Shown: one piece after another, positions 43,238-54,300 of the stretch
Position numbering within the stretch: the first letter of the stretch is position 1
How the letters are laid out: every line of letters begins with the position of its first letter
DNA from: Diphasiastrum complanatum
Lineage: Eukaryota; Streptophyta; Lycopodiopsida; Lycopodiales; Lycopodiaceae
Length of the DNA stretch: 64,000 nt
Reading direction: 5' to 3'
Assembly (NCBI GenBank): GCA_029204225.1
Contig: CM055092.1
Span: forward strand, 79,630,838-79,694,837
Made by a program: the position numbers and the translations under genes
Notes under the pieces: generated by a model
The model's database searches: none
What the model was told of the DNA's origin: nothing
Seen by the model: the letters and a program-made list of their open reading frames with translations, nothing else

Positions 43238-44240
43238 TTGCTTATGCACAGATTCCTCATGATCTCAGGAAAAAGCTCGACTTCCAGACCATCAAATGTA
43301 TTTTCATCAGCTACACTACTTCAGATCAAGCCTACAAGTTGTTTAATCCTATCGAGTCGAAGATATTCAGATGTCATCTTCATCGAGGATCAGTTTATCG
43401 ACCTCAAGGCAAAAGACAAAGCCCATATACCCGACTCTTCGGTTTCATCCGACAATTGAATTTCCCAGTTCCTTAGTTGACTATTCCTATCGAAGGTCCA
43501 AGCTCATCTACTTTTGACGAACAACATATCAATGACGAATTCGAAGATGAGGATGTTGCAGTTCAACAACTACAGCATGATGAAAGTGATAAACTTCTTC
43601 TATTCCCCAGAAGATCATCAAGAGCTAGCAGACCACCTATTAGGTATATTGATGAGTTTGCAGCCTGTCATGTTCATGAGCCGACTGCTGTCGAAGAATC
43701 ACTCAATCAACCCGATTTCGATCTCTGGAAAGAAGCTACGGATAAAGAGTATTCATTTCTTATCAAGAACAAGACATGGACGATTGTCGAATTACTGCTA
43801 GTAGAAACATAGTTGATTGCAAATGGATTTTCAAAGTCAAGTATAAAGCAGACGGAAGCATCGACAGAAGGAAAGCTCGACTTGTTGCTAGAGGATTTTC
43901 TCAGGTATACAACGTCGATAACATTGAGACCTTCAGTCCAATAGTCAAACATCCTTCTATTCAACTTTTATTATCATTTGATGTTGTAACAGATTTGGAA
44001 ATACATCAAATGGCTGTACAGACAACATATCTCAATGGAGTTATCAAAGAAGACATTTACATGGTGCAATCTGAAAGTTATATTATCGAAGGTAAACACA
44101 ATCATGTGTGTTAACTCCATAAGGCACTTTGTGACTTGAAGCAATCTGCTCGAGCATGGTTTCAAAGGATCAATATTTTTCTTATTGATCATGGCTACAC
44201 ACCAGGCTCTTCATATTTGAATGTTTACTTCAAGACAATG
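43238..44240 (+). pseudogene. Cop-4 integrase C-terminus and RT N-terminal half
   Basis: It continues with IAYAQIPHDLRKKLDFQTIKCIF and DQAYKLFNPIESK (integrase C-terminal region). The RRSSRASRPPIRYIDEF boundary to RT follows. RT starts IVDCKWIFKVKYKADGSIDRRKARLVARGFSQ (43800-43905) and includes YLNGVIKEDIYM. It breaks at LHKALCDLKQSARAWF...YTPGSSYLNVYF; the YVDD motif is never reached. Stops and frame changes are at 43476, 43810 and 44114. The element is truncated at 44240. Confidence 0.9.
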
Positions 44241-44620
44241 TGTTGGAGGGTTTGCGGATCCCATGACAACCCTAACCCTAGTTAATAAGTGAGAGGAATT
44301 TGGCACTCAGTGTGTGTAAGTCCAACCCGATGATCACATAGTTATTTGATTAATTAGAATGTTAATAAAAGGAATTTAGGCCTTTTTGCGGGACTTTTAA
44401 TGTCGCAGGGCCTAAATGTCAAGTTAGTGAATAAAGTTGGGTTTCCCTCCAATTTTGATGGTTCCCACACTTCTTTAAATTTGAATAAAAAGAGAGGCAA
44501 GACTGGACCAATAGGACTCAGAGGCCAGGGTCCTCCTCTCTACTATAAAAAGAGACCAACTCGAATTGTTCCTCATGTTCATTTTCTCATTTCAATAAAG
44601 CAGATTGGTTCTCTTTAGAA
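44241..44620 (+). repeat. LTR-like segment truncating Cop-4
   Basis: It starts TGTTGGAGGG exactly where the Cop-4 RT breaks. It has a TATA-like TACTATAAAAAGAG at 44541-44554 and an AATAAA-type signal near 44594. This is the layout expected of an LTR (U3, TATA, R with a poly(A) signal). No second copy, PBS or right boundary was found. Confidence 0.4.
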
Positions 44621-45342
44621 ATGGATTGATGAATGTCCTCGCTCTTCATCTCTTTTTCTCCATTTCTCATGCTTTCTATGGTATTTGCTAATTGTTGGAT
44701 TTGGTCATTATTGATATTGCTATTTTTTATGCTTTTTGTGAGAGAGAAAGGGAGAGAGAGAGAAGAGTAAGTTTCTATCATTGTTGTGGATTTAGGGTTA
44801 ATGGATGCAGTGTTAATGCTTAGTGTTAATGGATGTTAGTGTTAGATCCTCCATTCATGTTGAAATCTGAACTATACTATCGCTCATATTTAAGTGGATC
44901 TCGTGTTTTCCCAAGAGAAACATGGGCTATCGCATATTAGTCTAGCTTTCTACCTAAGTAGAATAGTTCCTTATATTAAATCTAAAATAGTAATTATATT
45001 ATTTTTTCTTAAACATGAATATGCTTTTGTGCCTCTTTTAGAGATCAACAACAACAAACTAGTAGCGTTAAAACAATGAATCATGGCTTCTTTTTCGGTC
45101 CAAGTTTAAATTGAAGCTAAATTTTTTCTTTATTCATCCCAAGGACACAATTGATTGCTATTGTTACATCGACCTTTTGATGCTATTGTCACCACCTACA
45201 TGGATGTGGGAGCATGGTAGCGAGGTTGTTCGAACCACTTTATTAACTGTCCTATTGACTACATCTAATCTAATTTACTCCATGGCTATATTTAGCCTAG
45301 CATTTAGTAAGCTCCTGGGCTAATTACATGAAGCACATTACA
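44621..45342. other. No gene recognised
   Basis: A+T-rich sequence with only short chance frames. A GA-rich purine tract lies near 44740-44768. Confidence 0.5.
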
Positions 45343-45902
45343 GGTAGTTTTTTTATTAGTATGTTCAAAGTGTTAGAAGGGACCAATATCATTTGGGCAT
45401 GCACAATGTCACTTGGAAGAGGGCAAAAAACGAATAGATATCGAATCTCAGAGTCTGGTAAATCACAAGGAAACAAAAGCACAATTGAAGGAAAAAATTC
45501 CTATTTATACTTCAAAGAGGGTGCAACCTAATGATTGCTAGAGACGTGTGGCAAAATCAATTGAAACATGTCTCAAATCAACTAGTTCGCACATCAAGTC
45601 AAGGAATTTTGGCAACACACGCAAAATAGATTCAAGGCAAGTAGTTTTTTACTTAGCATGGTCAAAGTGTTAGAAGGGACCGATATCTTTTGGGCATGCA
45701 AAATGTCACTTGAAAAAGGCAAAAAACATTCATGTGCATAGAACACATATTGAATTTAATAAATTACAAGGAAACAAAAGCCCAATTGAAGGAAAAAATT
45801 CCTATTTATACTACAAAGACGGTATGCTTAATGCTTGCTAGAGACATGTGGCAAAATCTATTGGATCACGTCGCAAATCAACTAGTCCGCACATCAAGTC
45901 AA
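45343..45902. repeat. Two direct copies of a ~260-bp repeat
   Basis: 45343-45600 aligns with 45640-45902. Shared blocks include GTTAGAAGGGACC, TTGGGCATGC, AATTGAAGGAAAAAATTCC and CACATCAAGTCAAG. Identity is roughly 85% by eye. It is non-coding. Confidence 0.85.
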
Positions 45903-46086
45903 GCGCTTTTGACACCCTACCACCATGTGTCAAAAAGTGCCACATTTGAGGATTTTGTACGAATGTTGTATGGCTCTTTCATGTATTGACATGTGGCAAT
46001 ATGACACCAAACTATTTTGACTTGATGTGCAGCCCAGTTGATTTGTGACATGTGGCATCTAGCGTTTGCCACATGTCTCTGACAAT
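45838..46086. repeat. Imperfect inverted repeat (fold-back)
   Basis: The end of the second direct repeat (GAGACATGTGGCAAAAT...CACATCAAGTCAAG) recurs in reverse complement at 45988-46086 (CTTGATGTGCAGC...GCCACATGTCTC). This would form a hairpin with a short loop, as in a fold-back or MITE-type element. Confidence 0.75.
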
Positions 46087-47180
46087 CTCGAGGTCACACT
46101 TTGATTCGAATATTTACTTTTCCATTTTTTTCATTTAAAGCCTAAGGGTGATTGATTTGACTCGTGTGGGATCATTTAAAATTTTGGTTTTACTGTAAAA
46201 ATTGATTTCATGTGGAAGTCAATCACGAGTTTGCATGGTAGACATATTTATAGATGTCATAGACTTCAAAAAATTTAATTATTAATGTCAATATTATCTA
46301 GCACAATGAGTTTTGTAGATTGACTAAAATGATTTTCTTATTACATTTGATTTCAAACATCTTTGTCAATATATGGATTGAGATTTAGTGGTTGTAACTT
46401 TTTCTATTCTTTTAAGATACATGTTTTGAGTGTCGTATAAGTATCATGCCATGTTTTGTTTTGTAGTTGTATTGTATTTGCAAGTTTTCGAAATGGTATG
46501 CACAACAATACTTGTTCTTAGTACAAGCTATCAAGATCTTTATGTTCACTATATTAGACATAACATATGACACAATCCCTCTATATTTTAATACTTATTA
46601 TATCGTATTATCATACTATATTAGGCAAGGAAAGGGTTCCAAAACTTTGGTTTTGATTTGTATTCCTATAAGACTGATTGACATTGTATTTAAGTACATT
46701 TAGGATCCATGTTTTGCAAAACATACATAGGTTTCAAGACAAATGCTTTAGTTTCTTTTGTACAAGTGTAGATAAATCTAACAAGTCGCATGTTGCAATG
46801 AAATCGACAATGTGATAAAAGTTGGTAGTCAGGTTTGTGCAAATGCATTTTCTAGTTTTTTATTTGTTCATCGTGACTTGTAGATTTTGTTTTGTACTTG
46901 GTTTCAGTTTTTTGTGAAGTGCCAATTTTTTATGTACAATAGAAATACACTGTAGGCAAAGCTTATGGAAGCACAAGTCTGTGCTCAATTCTGAAGAATC
47001 TATGATGATAGGAGTATACGACAATGAGAGATGCCATGTTCAAGTAGCTCTTACAAGACAAATTGGTGAAGCTAAGCTTCATTATACATATCCTACTAGT
47101 TAAAAAACCAAATGACTTTCACAAGCAAGCCGATTTAACCCAATAAGCAAATACAAAAGATATCGGTGCAAGAAACTTTT
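46087..47180. other. No gene recognised
   Basis: A+T-rich intergenic sequence. The open frames are short and show no known motif. Confidence 0.5.
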
Positions 47181-47385
47181 GCCAGCACCATGCCTTCCAT
47201 GCACATAGACAAGCTGTTGCCAGCACCATGCCTTCCATGCACATAGACAAGCAAGCGTTGACAGGCAAATATAGGTTGAAGATCGAATAGTAAGACAAGT
47301 GGCCCAATTTTTCACATCAGATAAGGCAAATATAGGTTAAGGATCGAATAATAAGACAAGTGCCCCAATTTTTCATATATATCTG
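47175..47385. repeat. Two adjacent short tandem duplications
   Basis: A ~43-bp unit (TTGCCAGCACCATGCC...ACATAGACAAGC) occurs twice at about 47177-47252. A ~63-bp unit (GGCAAATATAGGTT...CCCAATTTTTCA) occurs twice at about 47263-47380. Both lie downstream of the RPN2 3' end. Confidence 0.85.
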
Positions 47386-48191
47386 GTGGTTTGTATAATT
47401 TGCTAAAATCAACAGTTGATGTATTTCGGAGGACAAGATCCAGTGAATTCACATATATATCTTAAGGGTCACGCAAATTGAGCAATTATAACTTCTCTAC
47501 CTCTGGGCCACCAAAGTGAAGAGCCCACTTATAGACTAGTGTTCAGTATATTGTTTCACCTTTTTAGGCCAGTCTCAAGACACAGAACTGAGGAAGAGAG
47601 TGCACATTCTCCACCCAATACTTTATTCTCAGCCATCCATTCGAGTATGCTGAAACATGTATTTCGTGACATAAATGGATCCGAAAATTATACATACCGT
47701 GAAGATGTGTTTTATAAAAAATGATTACTTCCCTGGAATTTCAGTAAAACAGTGAAACTAGTCTATTTACAAACCGAACACTCTAAAAATCACGACAGCT
47801 CCAATTGATATTATCATTTGAACAAATAAATTGAGAGGAGACATGTTAACGTGGGGAACCAGTGTTATGATTTTGCTCCAAGTAAAAGAATAACTTGACC
47901 GAACTTTAAAAGCAATGATCTGCTCCAATAGCCAATTGGTGATTGAAAGTGGATCTCAACATTCTACAAGGTTACTAGAAACTCCAGAGGATTCCAATTA
48001 ACATACACTTCTCAACAATACAGAGACTTTTCACATTACTAATGCTGCTCACATAATGAGCTCGATGATTATCTGAGGAATCATCTACTAAAGCATTGCA
48101 TTGAAACTTAAGCTGCTAGAATCTACAAAATTGTTTGTGATCAATTGGTCTAATCACTTTCATCAAGCTGGTGCAGTGGTTATGCAACTCT
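47386..48191. other. 3' flank and probable 3' UTR of RPN2
   Basis: Non-coding sequence after the RPN2 stop codon (minus strand). No poly(A) site was assigned. Confidence 0.5.
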
Positions 48192-48308
48192 CTAAGCTGT
48201 TTTAACCTTTGAGGAAACATCGGCCAAATGTGATAATATAAAGTGGCCTGTCACAACCGTAAATAGCCCAAGAAACCCAAGTAGCTTCAAGGTCACAAAG
48301 AGATTTAA
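48192..48308 (-). CDS. RPN2: RPN2 last exon
   Basis: It is 39 codons from [16 protein letters not shown] to KVKTA and a TAG stop at 48192-48194. It has an acceptor CAG before 48308 and encodes the last transmembrane span. Confidence 0.92.
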   Translation of the reverse strand, partial: LNLFVTLKLLGFLGLFTVVTGHFILSHLADVSSKVKTA

Positions 48309-51300
48309 CTGCCAAAACGCAGACAGTAAAAGGCCTCAGTAAGAAATTCAACAGATGGTTAGAATACTATAAATTAAGAAAAGAGCACATACCGAAGGGG
48401 AAAAAATGTATATATTAATCTTACCTTTAGCCAAAATAGGAAATATAGCAGAAGTATGGATGCTATTCCAGCATGGAAACCCAGAGCGGAAAGCAACGGA
48501 AGACCAGAAAGTGGAAATCCCTTCAAATTTGCACCGAGGAAACGAAGCTGTTCATGTGACAAAGCATGAAGCAAAATTCGAGTGAATTTCATTGAGAGCT
48601 AAGATCAGTTTACCAAAATCTATGCATGTCAGCTTAATTCAACAGCAAATCAGCAAATCGCAACATGGTGAAAATCAAGGACATCAAAACATATAAGCTA
48701 ACAAGCTTACCCCAAACAGAAAGCCTAATAGTGGCAGCAGTGTTACAATAAGAAACCCTGCAGATATTTGAGCAGCAGGACGCTTTTCAGGTAACCGAAA
48801 GATGTGTGCAATTTCAGGTTTAGGAGCATATTTTGAAGCCACATCAGCTGCCACTTCACGTGGTTTTATAGCACCTTCTGGTGCCTCTGGAAGGTCCAGT
48901 TCCAAGCTTCCCAGGTCCCAGTTCAGTGGGTTTTCCTAACAGTGTTGAACCTTTTAGATCAGCTTAGTAAACTCATACAAGAAATCCTCGGTTTCTAAAG
49001 CATTCCAATTTGAAAGATAACAACCTATTCTGGGAAGAAGAATCTTAGTTTACATTGCCTTAGCTTAGATAAGTTATGTACTGGCCCTAACAACCTTGGT
49101 CAACCAATCGACCACTACAAAGATAGTGTCTAACCAGTGGGCCCTGGCAATCCAGAAATGAAATCCATAGTTTCCCCTTCATGATATCATTATCTACCAC
49201 GATAAAACTCATTCGATCCAGTAAAGAAATAGTACGAGCGACCCACATGGTAGTTCCCTTTCTGGCCAGATTTCATCTACAACAGTAAAGCTCACTTGAT
49301 AGAGCATACATATTACCGACAAAATCTTACGCAAGTGTTTGCAAATGTGTTTGCACATTTGCCCAAGGGGGGACTGTGCATGCAAATAATGCCCAAAAAT
49401 AATACCCGTTTTTTGAAAATCTTTCAGGTCAGAATTTTGTATGAAAACTTTTGTAGGACCAGATGCTTAGAAATGCATCAAAAAACTCAATTTCACTGTC
49501 TACCCACCTTTTACTGCAACAAAAAATTCAGACAGAGCCCGGACCCCCATTTGGAACATGCGTGCAAGCATGGCAAATGTATTTGCCACATTTGCAAACG
49601 CGGTTGATCCCTACTCTTCACAAACACATTTGCTGGTAACAATGCATCAGTGTTGGGAAATTCTCAACACATCTTCCATCTTCAGCAACAAGTATCATCT
49701 CAAACTGCCTCCAACAATTCTGAAGCTCAAATAAAAACCTCCTCAATTTTTTAATATTGTTATTCAATAAAAGTCAGATGCAGTCCAACTTTGCTCATGT
49801 TTTCCTTACCAAAGGGATGCACGTTATTGGTGTAAGAAAGATCCTGAAAACTATGAAGCAAATAGATAAATCTAAACACACAAGAAAATATCTAATCAGT
49901 CCAACTACTTTGCCAGCCCAGATAACTTTCAAAAGTTGATGGAAGTTGTAACCCATGATGAAAACAGCACATGAAAAGATTGATGAATCACCATTGTAGC
50001 ATCACCAATTATAAGCTGAATTTTGTATTGTCCTGAAAGATAGTAGAGCTTTTCGACAAGACCAAGAAAATCCTGCATGGACCAACAACATCATCAAAAC
50101 CAAAAATAAAGGTTAGATGGCAACACCAAAAGTCATTATTGACACAAATTTAGAGCTGTTATAGGAATTTCCAAACACTCATTAGAAACATGTCAAAAGG
50201 ATGCTAGTTCTAGGAAATCAACATCAAAAAAAAATATTTGAATGAAACTCATAGTAACACTCATATTTGACGGCATATTACATCAACTTCCAGACTTCGC
50301 CTAGCACAGCTGTACTCCATGATTTCAATTTTGCCTGACTTAAATAGTTATGAAGTAGCACTTGAATTAAATGGGGTAGTGTGCAGACTTCAGATTATAT
50401 TAATTTCTTACAAGCTAATCACATATCGATAAAACAGCTCATCAACATAGGTACCCAAAAGAAAGGCACGTTCAGAATTTGAGTGAACAATTTGTAATGC
50501 AGATAGACTATTGTACCATGTACATTGAGGCTTTTGTAGAACAATGTTTCATGGTCCGTTTTGTACGTCATTTCCAAACGCGTTTGAAACGGGAGGGGTT
50601 CAGGTTCGAAATGGGACAAAAAAAATTAGGGCTTTTTTTGGTTTGAAAATGTGTTTTATGGGTTTTTTGTGGGGTTTAGACATGTCATAGAAAGCCTAGT
50701 ACCAAGTAGATACATCCAATTTCATGAGAATGCTCTAGAGAATGCAATTTCAAGAGGAGAAACTGCGTATGGTCGCTTTCCTCAGTCAAAAAAATTTGCG
50801 TTTTTTTAACAATCGTTTCAAACGTAAGAAACACGTTTCAAAATAGGCCTGTTTCAAACGGGGCATTTCAAACGCGTTTCTTTGTTCGAAACACGTTTCG
50901 ATGAAACATTGTCTAGAATCATTTATTTCGTTTTGGCACTCTAATAAAAAAGATATCAGATTACATAGCAAGTCTTATATGTGACCAACGTACAATTGCA
51001 GGTATAATTTTCGTTGGAAACTATTTGAAAAGGAAATCTAAGACTCAGCCATATGTCATGCTTTCACCATACTTATCTTACGGAGGTTCACACAAAAATC
51101 AACACATTTCTTACGTGTTGATACCGTCGAGTATTTCAAGTAGTTACTATTATCAACTTTATAGCAAACATTGCTGGTTGGCAGCTGGCAAAGTACAAAC
51201 GATATGGAGAAAGCTAACTGCTGAAACTAAGTATATGTACCACTAAGTCGTTGAACATCAAAGTGTATAATCTTGCTCATGACATCAAAACAAGAGCAAC

Positions 51301-54300
51301 AAGTTTTAATCTGCATCAATGTCAAATCCAGGAATCTCACATACACGCATGCCACCCACTCACTTTCTTACTATATTTTAATTTCTTCTAACCACAATAG
51401 AGTGTGCATATGATACAATCCCTACTTGCAGGAAGAAAATTATATCTTGTCATCCCTACATATAGTGGCCAAAATTATCCCTACATCTTGTCAGGCGCTG
51501 GGTCACTGCTAGTGACGCACTAAACCCAACGGGTCTCCTGGTGTCCATCCCAGTTACTGGCCCTGGCCAATGCCATGGCCCTCAGCCCCTAGTAACTGGT
51601 CATGCCGGGAATAGGTTAGAGCCCAACTGGCGTCTAACAACACTTCCCATCACAATGTCAAAAAGTAATTGAACCAGGGCCCTCGGCCCCTAGAAACAGG
51701 TCGTGCCAGGAATAGGTTAGAGCCCAACTGGTGTCTAACAACGCTTCTCATCACAATGTCAAAAAGTAATTGAACCATGATATGTCAGTTGGCTGTTTAA
51801 GAAGCGGCATGAGGTGGCGGTGGCCAGTTTGGTATTGTGGGCATATATATGTATACCCACTCTGGTGACTAACCTAAATATTTTTCCTTCTATCCCCTTT
51901 TTGCTGAAAGTTACCACTTATGCCACTTAGCGTATTAAAGCATAAACGACTATTTACAACTGGATTATTTTCCTGAATCCAACTTATTTGCACCCAAAGC
52001 TACGTAAAACAGGAGAAGCACATCTCAAGTGTGTAAATACCACTGAGCATACGAGAGTCTCCAAACTGAACAAAGCAATAATCTAAAAATCCCTAAACAG
52101 AAAATTCAATCTCATTCTCATGGTATACAATATGTAAGTACAAGGATCTAGTCCAAAAAAGACTATGAAAATCCCCAATAACAAAAGCTATCAAGCCGAT
52201 TGCACTCTTTGGAAAGAGGTGACGGTGGTGGACTGCAATGGACATGCAATACGCCTTTGGTGATGTCGTCCCTGTCGCCCATGAGATGAACCAGTGTCCA
52301 GATACTGAGATAGTCTAGGAGATCCCCCCAAATCCAACTCCAAGAAGTGTGACCTGTAAAATAATGGTTTCACTCCAAGCTAACCATGCCATGTGCTTTG
52401 AATGCACAACCTGCCAAAGGAGTCCCACAAAAGGCGCGTTGCCTAAGAATATCAAGCTATGTGATGTCCCTACTGTACAATATCTGTGAGGAAATAAGAA
52501 TTGTATGTGAGTAGCGACTCCCATCCATCTAAGCAAGTCTGTGTAGGAAGATAGTTAGCCTAAAGACCACCTCATATTGAGCGCGTGACCAATAAACAAA
52601 ACATCAAGATACGTGTCAGATGAAACCAGCTCCAAAGGGGTAACTATCCCAAAGTAACTCCTATCTCTGCATAAAAGCTCTAGATGTATTAAAGACCGTA
52701 ACTTTGGTCTTCCCAATGTTAACCTCCAGACTCCAACGAGAACAAATTAAGTGAAGTGCATCCAAATGCCTCTACAACCCATCTCTAGTCCTGGATAAGA
52801 GCATAGATGCAGCGAATCACGATTCGCTGGCTTCGCGATTCGCGAATCGCGATTCGCTGCAGCGAATCGTGATAAAGAATCGTGTGAAAAAAAAAACGCA
52901 TTACCTGATTTCGGGCCGCCTCCTCACGGACAGAACCGCGCCAGCAGTGGAGGAGGCAAATTTTTTTTTGAGAGCTGCAGGCGTCCGATCTTCGCAAGTG
53001 AATAGTTGGCAGGACTCTACTCGGCGATACGGAGGTGGTGTGCACGATGCCGGGTGGGTCTGAGCTTCGTGGAGAGCGAAACGACCAATTTTTTATATTC
53101 GGTAAGTGTAGGCTTGATTTTTTGCAATTGTTGACATTGAGTTGCAGGCAACCAAATCGAGCGTAGTTTGGCTCTAGACCACCTTTCTTCACGCCCACAG
53201 TGATTCCTACAGCGTCAGTTTCAGCCGTTACGGCACGCCTAGCGAGATTTGAACACCACATTCCAAATGCTTGTGTATTTTTGCCATTTTCACAAAATGA
53301 CTTGTTGGAAACCGAGTGAGGTGATGTCTGAGCTTAGAATGCATTTCCACATGCCTGCACAGACTCCTATGACCTCCGTTCCGCCCGTCTACGTCCGTAT
53401 CACAAATTTCAATTTTCATGCCCTGATTCCATACTTTTTAGGGTTTAGGCGTGGACCATCGTGCAAACATCTGCTAGGGGCGCGGTTTGGCCCACACTGC
53501 ACTCCTTTATGCCTGCACGGACTCCGACGCTAACGTCAGTCGCCTGTTATCCCTCGTACTGAAATTATTCTATCCCACGCCCTAATCTCATGTTCTTCTT
53601 TTCCACTTGATATGATGTGTGAACTGGAATCGTTTTGATGTATGCTCTGGTATTTTGAGCTCTATTTGAGCTCGGTAATGTTGTTCAATGCAATGTATTT
53701 TTTTTCTACTGAACGTTTGCTTGATTATTTGTTGTTTGCAGGTTTAGGATCGTGTTGATACGATGCCAGTGCGGGACCGAGGCCTTTGGGCCGAGGTTGA
53801 GCTTACTGACGGGGATGTGGGCACACACCATGGCTCAGGCACCCGCAGATGGAGATGCTTGCATTGCGGTGGTCACTTCACGGGATCACTCACCAGGGTT
53901 AGGGCTCACTTGTTGTGGGTCAGAGGGCCAGATAGGCGGACATTGGGCATATCTGATTGCCCCAAAAATTTTGATTAGGATCTGCAGAGGTTGTCTACCA
54001 TGTACATGCCTTAACTTAGTAATGGTGTTCTATGCTGATGTTATGGTCATCACTAGCACAAATAGGAGTGTGCATCCTAATATAACAAAGATTAAGTAAC
54101 GAATTTCATATGAATGATATGAAGTTTCTAACACTAATCCTTTTGGTAATATATATCTAGAAAGAATATCAGTAGTAGCAGCAGTATCATCATCACCTCC
54201 CGGACATGATCTGCGGCTTGCTCCCATTATACATAGCTATTTCTTGCTTTATACCTTTTTGGTTTAGTTAACACTGGTAATTGTATTTAGATCTATTTTA

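Noticed and set aside
47100-47315. Minus-strand HGRHGAGKS, resembling a P-loop
   Set aside because: It lies in a short tandem duplication that reads in different frames in each unit. No other NTPase motif is nearby.
52869-53063. Plus-strand frame upstream of the BED finger as a first transposase exon
   Set aside because: It has no zinc-binding or transposase motif and no convincing splice link to 53763.
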